Origin: Palaemon carinicauda
Taxonomy: Eukaryota > Arthropoda > Malacostraca > Decapoda > Palaemonidae
Direction of reading: 5' to 3'
DNA: 64,000 bases
NCBI RefSeq assembly: GCF_036898095.1
Contig: NC_090725.1
Location: 331,481,177-331,545,176, forward strand
This document shows, one piece after another, positions 20,068 through 30,640 of the stretch (position 1 is its first letter; the number at the start of each line of letters is the position of its first letter). Under the pieces are notes generated by a model. It did not search any database, was not told the origin of the DNA, and worked only from the letters and a program-made list of their open reading frames with translations. The translations under genes and the position numbers were made by a program.

Positions 20068-20280
20068 GTACATCATGTTGGCGACAAGATTGACACACAC
20101 GGTTTCTCCAGTTTCAAGTTCATTCCAGGCACAAGTGAAAGACTTATAGTGGCCCTAAAATCCGAAGAAGTAGATGGTAACGTATCATCTTACATTATGG
20201 CATTCAATACTGAAGGGAAGGTATTACTAAAGGAAACAAAAGTTGGCGATTATAAATTTGAAGGTATAGAATTTGTATAG
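20068..20280 (+). CDS. CANT1: Last coding exon of a calcium-activated nucleotidase (CANT1/apyrase family)
   Basis: A pyrimidine tract and AG at 20066-20067 precede a phase-0 exon of 70 codons ending in TAG at 20278-20280. The product contains [27 protein letters not shown] and a terminal KFEGIEFV, the hallmark C-terminal strands of the soluble calcium-activated nucleotidase family (five-bladed propeller enzymes that hydrolyse UDP, GDP and similar nucleotides in the secretory pathway or outside the cell). The family protein is about 300-400 residues, so most of it must lie in upstream exons. I could not find those in this window; the upstream intron seems to be filled with DIRS and LINE insertions. 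Codons are open and conserved, so this is a live gene rather than a retrocopy. Confidence 0.9.
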   Translation, partial: VHHVGDKIDTHGFSSFKFIPGTSERLIVALKSEEVDGNVSSYIMAFNTEGKVLLKETKVGDYKFEGIEFV

Positions 20281-21330
20281 AGGAAAAATTGTATATCTCT
20301 GTATAAAGCCAGTGTTTAGTGTGTACATGTGTATTTATTTGAATGACAGTATTGATTTTTTGATGTCATAGTGCAAGCGACAAACTGAATTATGTGGTTG
20401 TGATTCCATGTAACATCTTTATAGTTGAGCAAATCAAGAGTGGAACATTTGTTTTCAACAATATGGTTTCCGTATTTTGGCATTAAATCTTAAAAACTGC
20501 AAAAATGGTGTACCTGATGACTTGCCCTTAACCCTCTGGCAATCCCAGCTGTGAAAAAAATTGGCCAGACTCACGACTTATTTAATTTGTGGTCAGCTAT
20601 GTTGAACTATGGTAGCATTGACCCCAGCTTTGGAAAAAATTGGTCCGGCTCACGACTTATTTATTTTGTGGTCAGCCATGTTGAACTATGGTAGCATTGA
20701 TCCCAGCTGTGAAAAAAAATTGGTCTGGCTCACGACTTACTTATTTTGCGGTCAGATATGTTGAACTATGGTAGCATTGATCCCAGCTGTGAAAAAAAAT
20801 TGGTCTGGCTCACGACTTACTTATTTTGCGGTCAGATATGTTGAACTATGGTAGCATTGACCCCAGCTGTGGAAAAAATTGGTCCGGCTCACGACTTTAT
20901 TTTGCGGTCAGCCATGTTGAACTATGATAGCATTGATCCTAGCTGTGGAAAAAAAAATTGGTCAGGCTCACGACTATTTTACGGTCAGCTGTGTTGAACT
21001 GTGGTAGCATAATGAACAAAAGAATAAAGTTAAAAAGAAAATGAAAATTATAGCTACATAAAGTCATCAGATTCTCAGAGGATAGGAATTTTAAAGACTA
21101 TCATTACTGCTGTGTTATTTTACAATATTTTTGTCAGTCAATTCATTAAATTTTTATTTAATTGTGTGTGAATAATTTGTGGGCTTTCTATGGTTTTTGA
21201 AAGTTTATATTTGTTGAAGACATTGATTTTAAAATTTTGCAATTACTGAGTATAATAGAATGATACTTTGCAAACTAGAATTTTTTCACTTGTGTTGAAA
21301 GGTGCAAAATAAAATATTTTGAAAAATTTT
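20281..21330 (+). other. Probable 3' UTR of the CANT1-like gene
   Basis: AATAAA occurs at 21023-21028 and 21308-21313, either of which could direct polyadenylation. The UTR would include the six-copy tandem repeat at 20540-21010. The exact end is unknown. Confidence 0.5.
20540..21010. repeat. Tandem repeat, 79-80 bp unit, about 6 copies
   Basis: Units start with CCCAGCT at 20544, 20623, 20702, 20782, 20862 and, as CCTAGCT, at 20938. Each holds GCTCACGACTTA and GTTGAACTATGGTAGCATTG. Copies 3 and 4 are almost identical, which suggests ongoing unit turnover. Confidence 0.95.
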
Positions 21331-22785
21331 ATCCTTTTTAAGTGGATGATTAGCTAAAATGTTATTCCTTATAATTTACATAAGATACCACTATATCAAT
21401 TTACTTCTGTTATATCTTACCCAGAAACATTACTTAAAATAACAGTATTTATATTTGATAGATAAATATATAACCAAAACTGTTCCTGAATTGGAGAATT
21501 CATTACACCACAATTATTATTATTTATGATTATGATGACCATTTACTTTAAACTTCAGGTGTCTAACTGGTAAAAGTAAGAGCTTTAACAGTTGCTTTAC
21601 TTTAAACTTCAGGTGTCTAACTGGTAAAAGTAAGAGCTTTAACAGTTGCTTTACTTTAAACTTCAGGTGTCTAACTGGTAAAAGTAAGAGGTTTAAAAGC
21701 TACTTTACTTTAAACTTCAGGTTTCTAACTGATAAAAGTAAGAGGTTTAACAGTTGCTTTTCTTTAAAAATTACCTGGAAATTCTCTATAAGACAATTTT
21801 CTTATGTGGAACTATTTCAAACAGGCTGTCAACTTATGGGATAAATTAAATTATATAATAACCATGTGGGAAGTACTTTACAACAGTCTTACAGAATTTA
21901 ATTTTAATGCAAATTAGTCTTGACATTTTAATTGGTAATTGCATAATTTTTTTTTATTAAAGTTTTTCACTTTGATCAATTGTAAAAGATTAGCGAATCC
22001 TTAATTTAAATATATGTGAAGGTAAGTTGTAATTTCCTAAGTTTCATCCATTATTAGAGCCTCAACTATCTGGTTGTCTGATATTTTAAAGGGTTTTCTT
22101 GATTAACGTTAAAAGTTTCTTCTTAAGATTATTTGAAAGCTTGCTTCTCACTTAAATGAACTACAGTTATTCTTTAAAACTTGATTACTATTGTACCACA
22201 TTCATCATAATATTGTATGACCTTGATGTACATGAGGGTAAAGGAGTCATTGAATTTTACATGTACTTTAAGGGACACATTATGCTTTTTATACATCCAC
22301 CCTGTCAAATCTGAAGAACTTGGTGGCACTCGCAGGCAATAGTTGGCTAAGGGTTACATAAGCTAAAGGGTTAAAATTTTGTCACCAACTCATCTTAGGA
22401 CGCAATGTTGACCAGCCATAGATTACTCTAAACTCAGTCTTTGATAGGTTTATTTTTATGGACTGCACAATACTGTCATTTCATGGAAAATTTTGACATT
22501 AAATAGCTGTTTATTAGTTGCCAAAATTGTGTAAATTTATTGCTATTTGGATTGGAGACAGGTAGCTTCCTCAAGATATTGAAGTCTGAATGTCAGCTAA
22601 CCAACTACTGTCAATCTATGGTCGATGGTTAACGTAAAGATTATGCATCAGGTCATAGAAGGGAATATTTCAGTGAAGGTCAACTACTAAAAAGGCATTT
22701 AGTAGAATTATCCCTTTGTTTAAGTGAATAGTCACTAAGACCTAGAATTTTTGGAGCTCTTAAAATTGACCTGCATATCATTGTA
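21331..22785. other. AT-rich downstream flank with one tandem repeat
   Basis: Apart from the 54-bp repeat at 21542-21757 I see no gene or element. This is probably intergenic DNA after the CANT1-like gene. Confidence 0.5.
21542..21757. repeat. Tandem repeat, 54-bp unit, 4 copies
   Basis: Units start with TTTACTTTAAACTTCAGGTG at 21542, 21596, 21650 and 21704. The first two are identical, the last two carry a few substitutions. Confidence 0.95.
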
Positions 22786-24165
22786 CATCATACATACATA
22801 TACCAAGGCACTTCCCCCAATTTTTTGGGGTTAGCACACTCTCTTGCCTCTCTCACATCTATCTTCCTATCACCCAGAGCTTCCTTCACTCCATCCATCC
22901 ACCCAAACCTTGGCCTTCCTCTTGTACTTCTCCCATCAACTCATGCATTCATCACCTTTAGCAGACAGCCAGTTTCCATTCTCTAAACAAGGCCAAACCA
23001 CCTTAACACATCCATAGCCACTCAAGCTGCTAACTCATTTCTTACACCCGTTTTCACCCTCACTACTTCGTTCCTAACCCTATCTACTTGAGATACACCA
23101 GCAATACTCCTTAGACATTTCATCTCAAACACATTCAATTTCTGTCTCTCCGTCACTTTCATTCCCCCACAACTCTGATCCATACATCACAGTTGGTACA
23201 ATCACTTTCTCATACAGAACTCTCTTTACATTCATGCCCAACCCTCTATTTTTTACTACTCCCTTAACTGCCCCTACACTTTGCATCCTTCATTCACTCT
23301 CTGACGTACATCTGCTTCCACTCCACCATTTGCTGCAACAACAGACCCCAAGTACTTAAACTGATCCACCTCCTCAAGTAACTCTCCATTCAAAATGATA
23401 TTCAACCTCGCACCACCCCCCTTTCTCGTACATCTCATAACCTTACTCTTGCCTACAATAGCTCTCAACTTCCTTCTCTCACACACCCTTCCAAATTCTG
23501 TCACTAATCGGCCAAGCTTCTCTTCCGTGTCTGCAACCAGTACAGTATCATCCACAAACAACAACTGATTTACTTCCCTTTCATGGTCATTCTCGTCTAC
23601 CAGTTTCAATCCTCGTCCAAGCACTCTAGCATTCACCTCTCTCACCACTCCATCAACATACAAGTTAAACAACCACGGCGACATCACACATCCCTGTCTC
23701 AGCTCCACTCTCACCGGAAACCAATCGCTCACTTCATTTCCTATCCTAACACATGCTTTACTACCTTTGAAGAAACTTTTCACTGCTTGCAACAACCTCC
23801 ACCAACTCCATATAACCTCATCACATTGCTTCCCTATCAACTCTATCATACGCTTTCTCCAGATCCATAAACGCAACATACACCTCCTTACCTTTTGCTA
23901 AATATTTCTCACATATCTGCCAACCTGTAAAAATCTGATTCATACAACCCCTACCTCTTCTAAAACCACCCTGTACTTCTAAGATTGCATTCTCTATTTT
24001 ATCCTTAATCCTATTAATCAGTACTCTACCATACACTTTTCCCACCACACTCAAAAAACTAATACCCTTTGAATTACAACACTCATGGACATCTCCCTTA
24101 CCCTTATATAGTGGTACAATACACGCATTGTAGCAGATTACTTTTTGATCTCCTGACAAACAAGA
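22786..24165 (-). mobile_element. RTE-like non-LTR retrotransposon, 5' truncated
   Basis: Minus-strand frames read as one RT: ACIVPLYKGKGDVHECCNSK, then FRRGRGCMNQIF, AFMDLEKAYDRVD, RQGCVMSPWLFNLYVDG, FVDDTVLVAD and FKYLGSVVA. The KGKGD and GFRxGRGC boxes are typical of the RTE-type clade of decapods and other invertebrates. The endonuclease domain that should precede RT is missing, so the copy is 5' truncated near 24165. The 3' end lies near 22790 in a short TATATG tail. Confidence 0.8.
23274..24159 (-). pseudogene. RTE-like reverse transcriptase, frameshifted
   Basis: Two overlapping frames, 24159-23821 (112 residues) and 23879-23274 (201 residues), are parts of one RT separated by a frameshift in 23879-23821. 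Catalytic motif A (FMDLEKAYDRVD) is present; motif C reads FVDD instead of the usual YADD, with both Asp kept. Text downstream to about 22800 continues the C-terminus in further shifted frames. It cannot make a full protein. Confidence 0.8.
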
Positions 24166-24621
24166 GAAAATAACTACAGTAATTTATTGCTAACATAAAG
24201 GAAGAAAGATGACCTACATACAGTACCAAAATCTTTAGTTTGTGCATGCCATCCAAAAAGATTACCTATATACAATGCTTATACCTCTCACTGACTTGAG
24301 CACAGACTTAGCAACGGTCACTTAATCTAGAGCTCTCGCTAACAAGTATGATTGGTTGCAATACAAAATCTCTTTGAACTTCCACAGTTGGGCTTCATTC
24401 CATTATAACCAATTATAAAAGGAAAATTATCACAGTTTCTTTCATTTCAAGTACAATATCACACTATAAAAATGCTTGAATATCAGATTAGAATATTTGG
24501 AAAATACAGTACATTCAACATCCATTTAAGTAACAAAGAAATGTGAAAAAAATTACGTTTTCTTATTAACGAAAAGCAACAAATTAAAAACAGAATTTCA
24601 TTAATAAAAATCACAAATTTA
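24166..24621. other. AT-rich spacer
   Basis: No gene, motif or repeat is recognised between the RTE-like relic and the DIRS-E terminus. Confidence 0.5.
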
Positions 24622-24948
24622 AAAGGTAATTTGTATTTTTCCAACTAGAAAGAGACCCAGAGTCCTTTAAGAGGAGAATGATTCAGTCGCAGCTGGAACA
24701 CAGCTGTTAAAACTTATAACAAGGTGTCAGCAATTGCTGGTAATTACCGGCTGGTGGTATGGAAGCACCGCCCCCATCCCGGTACACTGAACAGTTAGCT
24801 TAATTGCGTCTGGCCGTACTTTCGGGGGAGGTGAAGTCGGGAAGTCGAGTTAAAGGATTGAGGATTGTATCGATAGAAAAAATACAAAATTACTTCTAAA
24901 ATTTGTTGCTACATGAATACCAACCTTTGTCCTTTAATAGGAGACTTA
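24622..24948 (-). repeat. DIRS-E 3' terminal repeat and internal complementary region
   Basis: The start (AAGGTAATTTGTATTTTTCC) is answered by an inverted copy at about 24868-24895, followed by a second terminus-like sequence (24901-24948). The same terminus / inverted terminus / other terminus layout occurs at 25027, 39035 and 47194. Confidence 0.7.
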
Positions 24949-25026
24949 TCCTTAGGTGGGAAGAAGTCCCTACTATCAAACTGGCCAGCTAAAATCCTGG
25001 GAGTGCTCAGTATGAGAGAAATATGG

Positions 25027-25372
25027 AGTTTTTATGATAAAACATAAGTTTTATGAGTACTTACCTGGCAGTTATATAAATATATAAATAGCTAAAGTCT
25101 CTGACTTCTGGCAGAATTTATTCGAAAATTGCGGCAACCGCCTTGTGGTGGGTGTGCGGTTAGGTGGTTAACAACCCTTACAGGATGGTACCTGGAATCA
25201 TTCCCGTTTTCTGTTCCTCAGGTTATCTTTGCTCGACCTGTCTCCTGAGGGGAGGTGGGTGGGCTTTAAAATATATATATAACTTCCAGGTAAGTATTCA
25301 TAAAACTTTGTTTTAAAACAATCATAAAAACTCCATTTTTATGAATAGTACTTACCTTGCAGTTATACAGTA
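25027..25372 (-). repeat. DIRS-B 3' terminal repeat and internal complementary region
   Basis: The terminus at 25027-25090 is answered by an inverted copy at about 25272-25325 and then by a copy of the opposite terminus at 25326-25372, where the Tigger insertion begins. Confidence 0.75.
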
Positions 25373-25927
25373 CAGTGAGTCTTCGTTTATCGCAGTACTG
25401 TAAATAGGTTCCAGACCCCACTGCAATAGGTGAAAATCCGCGAAGTACTGACACCATATTAATGTATTTATTTAACATGTAGATTCAGACTTTTAAACCT
25501 TCCCTTGTACGTAGTACTGTTAACAAACTACCCTTTAATGTACAGAACACTTAATGCATGTACTACAGTACCCTAAACTAAAACAGGCACAAATATTAAA
25601 GGCGATTTTATATCATGCGTTTCCCAAACGCCCAAAAGCACGATAAAAAATGGCAACCATATGATTTGTTTACGTTTATCTCTGATCATAATGAAACAAA
25701 CGCATTGAAGAAATGTTTTTCTTCATGACGCCGACTGAAACGACGGCGTCATAAAGTACGCTCAGTAAACAACCACACTCAGTAAACAAACGAAGGCATT
25801 TAACGCGCATGATGAAAGTGATAAATAATGATATTACAGTAAAAGCTTTTAGAAAATGTGTTATTACAAATATTATTTACCGTATCTATATAAAATCATA
25901 CAGTACATACGTAGCAAAGGAGGAAAA

Positions 25928-25933
<6 letters not shown>

Positions 25934-26003
<70 letters not shown>
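25934..26003. repeat. (GA)n microsatellite, about 35 units
   Basis: Uninterrupted AG/GA dinucleotides inside the Tigger element, left of the transposase gene. The Arg/Glu frames through it are artefacts. Confidence 0.98.
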
Positions 26004-26005
<2 letters not shown>

Positions 26006-26279
26006 TTTTACGTACGTACAGTAAATGTCAATTTAAAAAAAAAAATATGATAGGTTATAACATGTATATTCAGACTTTTAAAACCTTCCCTTTGACTTAA
26101 TGCATACTAAACTAAAACAGGCACAAATATTAAAATGTTAGAATATTAAAGTAAAAAATAAAGATTGTTACTGTACTCACCACGAAAGAAGTTGAAGAAA
26201 AACTTGAATGATGATGGCGATGAATTTGCTGCACAGTAGAAATGATGATGATGAAGCTGATGATGTCTTCTACTGTGCA

Positions 26280-28167
26280 GCCAATGATAGTACAGTATTT
26301 TACGTCTCTTCAGACGGAGGTGTCTTTTCCTGGGACACCTCTTCAACTTCTTCCTGGGACACTTCTTCAATTTCTTCCGAAGGTGTACTAGCAGGAGGAA
26401 CTGGCTCTTTTTTGCGTGGCTGGAAGAACATTGTGATCGGAAGTTGCTGCCGCTGCTTCTTTTTTCGCTCGAAGAGCATCCTGTAGGGAGTCATGTCGTC
26501 ATCGATCTTGTTGCAGAATTGTATAGACAACCATATCCTCGTCCCACTCTTGCGACATTTCTTCCAAATCCTTCGCATGGTTGCAGAACTTGGCAAGCCG
26601 TTCTAATGTTAAGCCCGTTTCTTCGACCATTTCTTGGGTCTCTTCCTGCGTTTCACTCTCTTCTTCACTGGACGATTTCGTCAGGTCTTCTAGGTCTGTG
26701 TCAGTTAGCGGCTGGGAATGGCAGTCCAACAACTCGTCGACGTCTTCAGTCGTCATGTTGCCAAACCCGTCACCTCCAATTATCACAGCCAACTGCACAG
26801 ATTTGCATATTGCAGTGTTGAATTTCAGACGGTGTAAATCCCTCGTCGTCGTAAACAATCTGGGGCCACAACTTCTTCCAGCTCGCATTCATGGTTGCAG
26901 GTTTCATTTCTTGCAGTGCCTTCTGAATGTTCTGCAGGCACGTGGCTATTGTGTACTTCCGCCAGTACGCCTTCAAATTGAAATTTTTATCTTCATCTTC
27001 TTGGGCAGCATCCACACACGCAACGAGGTCCGCCAAGGTATTCTTCGTGTAGAGGGCCTTGAACGCCCTGATAACCCCCTGGTCCATCGGTTGAATTAAT
27101 GACGTGGTGTTGGGTGGCAGGAACTCAACCTGAATGCCCTCATGCGACAGGTCAGTTGCGTGTCCACCAGCGTTATCCATAAGGAGAAGGATCTTGAATG
27201 GCAAGCCTTTCTCCAAGAGATATTTGCTGACTTGCGGGATAAAACACTGGTGGAACCAGTTGGAGGTCAGCATCTTCGTAATCCATGCTTTTTGATTATG
27301 CATCCAGTACACGGGAAGGAGATTCTTATTTTTCAAAGCGCGAGGATTTTTCGACTTGTAAATAAGCCCCGGGTTTAGCAAAAATCCAGCAGCATTGCCA
27401 CACATCACGAGGGTTACGCGATCTTTGAACGCTTTAAAGCCAGAGGCTTTGGCTTCTTCTTTGAACAGGAAAGTTGGCGACGGCATTCTCTTCCAAAACA
27501 AGCCGGTCTCATCCATATTAAACACTTGTTCCGGCTTGTATCCACCTTCAGCGATAATGTTCTTGAAAGTCTCGTTCACGTAAGTTTCAGCAGCGGCAGT
27601 GTCAGCGGAAGCAGCCTCGCCATGCAGGGAAACGCTTTTCAGGCCAAAGCGTTTCTGAAACTTCGCGAACCATCCTTTGCTGGTGGAAAAACGTTTCTGA
27701 GGCTGGGAATCAGTGGATGTCCCTGGTTGAGGTTCATCTACATCATCATCTTCTTCAGCATGGTCGCCATCGTCGTCTTGAGGTTCCTTTGCCGCAAAAT
27801 TCTCATACAAGCTCAAAGCCTTGGTTCGAATGGTGTTCGTATCCAAGGCTATGTTCTTCTTCCGGTAGTCGGCAATCCACACTGCTAAAGCACCTTCCAT
27901 GCGTACGATCGTTTTACTACGCGTGGTAACGACTCGCTTCGCTGATCTGCTAAAGGTGATGGTAGCCGTCTTTCTAATGTTCGCCTCGTCCTTCTTGATG
28001 TAGCGAACGGTGGATTCGTTCACTCCAAAATGGCGGGCTGCGGCCGCGTAACTTCTGCCTTCTTTTAACATATCGAGAAGCGTCACCTTCTCAGCAATCG
28101 TCATCATCTTTCGGTGGCATTTAGGCTCACTACCAGCCTTAGTAGAAGCAGAACGCTTGGGAGCCAT
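26280..28167 (-). pseudogene. Tigger/pogo transposase (TIGD-like), frameshifted near its C-terminus
   Basis: The main frame (28167-26770, 465 residues) has an N-terminal helix-turn-helix of CENP-B/pogo type (KVTLLDMLKEGRSYAAAARH, then NESTVRYIKKDE), a Tc5/CENP-B second DNA-binding segment (GWFAKFQKRFGL) and a DDE_1 catalytic domain with FNMDETGLFWKRMP, LLLMDNAGGH and LPPNTTSLIQPMDQGVIRAF, where the catalytic acidic residues D, D and D are visible. The protein then continues in other frames: GNMTTEDVDELLD (to 26499) and TMFFQPRKKEPVPPA (to 26300), so two frameshifts lie near 26820 and 26520. The catalytic domain is whole, but the acidic tail is broken. The length matches TIGD1-type proteins. 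Confidence 0.88.
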
Positions 28168-28509
28168 TGTACAGTAGGGTTTAACAGAAAGTTCAACAAA
28201 AAGTTCAACTTAAAACAGTCACGCACAGCACAGATTAAAGTTCACAATAACGTAGCAACATCTACACAGCGATAGAGCGGCAGACAAAGTGGCCGCGAAA
28301 AGATGCTGGAGGTTGGAGAAGCGGTCAAAACACCAATCACAGGCTAGATTACAAAACTTGGGTTCTGATTCCTCATCTATCAGCGCTTGAACCAATCACA
28401 ATCAGTCTTATATGCTACGTAGTAGTTACCAATTCAAAGTACAAGGTACCCTACGTATACAGTACAGCTTTACGTACGCTATTTTACGCTTGTTTTGTTG
28501 TAGGATATG

Positions 28510-28513
<4 letters not shown>

Positions 28514-28585
<72 letters not shown>

Positions 28586-28620
28586 CCGTTTTTGTTTCTT
28601 GTCCTATTGTGTGTTTTATT

Positions 28621-28683
<63 letters not shown>
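28514..28683. repeat. Two (CT)n microsatellite tracts
   Basis: Tracts at 28514-28581 and 28624-28683 are separated by about 42 bases of unique sequence. They lie right of the transposase gene and are inverted relative to the (GA)n tract at 25934-26003. Confidence 0.98.
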
Positions 28684-28689
<6 letters not shown>

Positions 28690-29179
28690 TTATTCGAGAT
28701 GTGATTTTTGCAACAAAGAATATTATTGGATGCAGTACTAAGTACGTATACATACAAAAGATTCATGGAAAAGATGCACATCCCTTACATTTGTAGTACA
28801 GTAATAGCCATCAGCAGCCCTACACCATTTTAATACGGTATGACTGTATCTGATTTGCGTTTCATGTTCCATTTAATTTTACTACGTACTGTATACTGAA
28901 TTATCGTATGATCACATTCTCTTTTCGTGTTTTATTTCTTTCTGTACTGAATTATATGTCATATGTAATGCAATGAACAATCAGTAAGAGCAGATATTAC
29001 TAATTACAGTATTAATGGAATTACAGGTAACGAAATATCGTATTTGGGGTCTTCATATATCGCGGTATTTTCAAAATTTCCGGAAAATCCGCGATATGTT
29101 TATATATATGGGTTATGAAAAATATCCGCGAAGTGGTGAATCCGCGATGGTCGAACCGCAAAGTAGCGAGGGCTCAATG

Positions 29180-29579
29180 TATATATATAGCAGATTCACA
29201 CATTTGGAGGAGGGAAACAGACAGTAAACATTGTTGGGGAAACAACAAAAGAGTTGTAGGAGAAAAAACGCCTTGATTCCTTACCTGCTAAAGTAGCTGA
29301 CTTCAAAGGTTACTGCCTCTAGAGTCTCTTTCCCTTAGGAATGTTCAGCCAGGAGTAGACCTGCTATGATGCAAACAACTCAATCGAGTCTGTCAAAGGG
29401 GTAAGAACAACAACTTGACTAGAGTTCAGAAACTACCTTCGCCCCATATAATAAAACACCTGCAACCTTACTAAAACTAACCACCTAACCTTGCAGAAAT
29501 GGATATAAACTATCTATCTGGACTGGGGGAACCGTACCACAAAACTAGGTCCTCAGACTACCATAAAAAACACAAACCT
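29180..29579 (-). other. DIRS-B 3' untranslated stretch
   Basis: No coding frame is supported between the Tigger right end and the YR C-terminus. Confidence 0.5.
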
Positions 29580-30640
29580 TCATACATGCATACAAACTAA
29601 GGTTGAGTGGGGGTAGTAACTCTTGCCTAATACAGAAGCCGCAGCTACGTATGGGCCCAAAGTATAACACTTGTCATAGTCTACTCTCACCTCTCTGAGG
29701 TAATGAGAAGCGAAGACAGAGTTGCTCCTCCAGAACGTTGCGTCCATGATTTGCCTAACTGATATTTTTCTGATATGCCAGTGAGGTAACAATGGCTCTC
29801 ACTTCATGACCCCGTACTTTCAACAGGGCGAAGTGTTCTTCCTCACATAAGAGGTGGGCTTCCCTAATAGTTTCCCTCAGAAAAAGGACAAAGCAATCTT
29901 TGACAGGGGTTTTTGAGGATCCTTCACTGAACACCATAACGAGTTGGATGCACCCCTCACGTTCTTAGTGTGGGTTAAAGAAGCCTTGAGGGCCCTAACT
30001 GGGGAGAGGAGTCTTTCTTGCTCCTGACCCACTAGGTTCGTGAGGTTAGGGACCTCAAACGTCCTAGGCCAGGGTTTCGAAGGGTTCTCGTTCTTGGCGA
30101 GAAAGTCGAACCTTACAGCACAAACCGCCCCATTTTGATTGAAGCCTACACGCTTCTCAATCGCTTGGACCTCGCTGACCCTTTAGGCCGTCGCTAGAGT
30201 CATAAGGAAGAGGGTTTTCTTTGTTACATCTCGAAGAGAGGCTTGCGAGATAGGTTCAAATTTTTTGGAGCACATCCAGTTCCAAGAGGGGGGTCTTAAT
30301 TGTACCTGTTTCGTAGTCTCAAAAGACCTAATAAGGTCCAGCAAATCTTTATCTTGAGACAACTCAAGGCCTCTATGCCTAAAGACGGTTGAGAGCATAC
30401 TCCTGTATCCTTTGATGGTGGATACAGCCAGCTTAGCATCCTATCTGAGGTACAATAAAAAGTCTGCAATCTGGCTCAGAGAAGTAGTGGTCGAGGAAAT
30501 CTTGTGTCGCCTGCACCAAGCTCTAAAGGTCTCCCACTTAGACTGGTAGACTCTTTGTGACGAGATCCTTCTTTCTCTGGCAATAGCTTTTGCCGCTTGT
30601 GCCGAAAAGCCTCGAGATCTAACGAGCTTTTCGACAGTCT
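29580..30640 (-). pseudogene. DIRS-B tyrosine recombinase, several stops
   Basis: Read on the minus strand, the core-binding domain starts near 30640 (GFSAQAAKAIARERR, VYQSKWETFRAWC). It continues to a TAG at 30443-30441, then RHRGLELSQDKDL and DVTKKTLFLMTLATA (30398-30183), a TAA directly before the catalytic Arg of RVSEV, then KVRGHEVRAIVTSLAY (H-x-x-R box, near 29800) and FASHYLREV (nucleophile Tyr, near 29700), ending with LGPYVAAAS. All catalytic residues are readable, but at least two stops and two frameshifts (about 29880 and 29770) separate them. Confidence 0.85.

Larger units (their letters stand above)
25373..29179 (-). mobile_element. Tigger/pogo-type DNA transposon
   Basis: The left end CAGTGAGTCTTCGTTTATCG and the inverted right end (CATTGAGCCCTCGCTACTTT on the minus strand) are Tigger-like terminal inverted repeats. 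Both ends are followed by further inverted text with TCCGCGAAGT. TA dinucleotides flank both ends (25371-25372 and 29180-29181), the target duplication expected for this superfamily. One transposase gene lies inside on the minus strand. It sits inside the internal complementary region of DIRS-B, so it is the youngest layer of this nest. Confidence 0.9.

Noticed and set aside
25809..26050. Frames with long Arg-Glu repeats
   Set aside because: They are translations of the (GA)n microsatellite.
26444..27929. Plus-strand frames up to 172 codons over the Tigger transposase
   Set aside because: They are antisense shadows of a gene with clear DDE transposase motifs.
25934..28683. Regularly spaced repeats as a CRISPR-like array
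   Set aside because: They are simple dinucleotide tracts with no repeat-spacer structure, in a eukaryotic transposon.
28412..28796. Frames with long Ser-Leu repeats
   Set aside because: They are translations of the (CT)n microsatellites.
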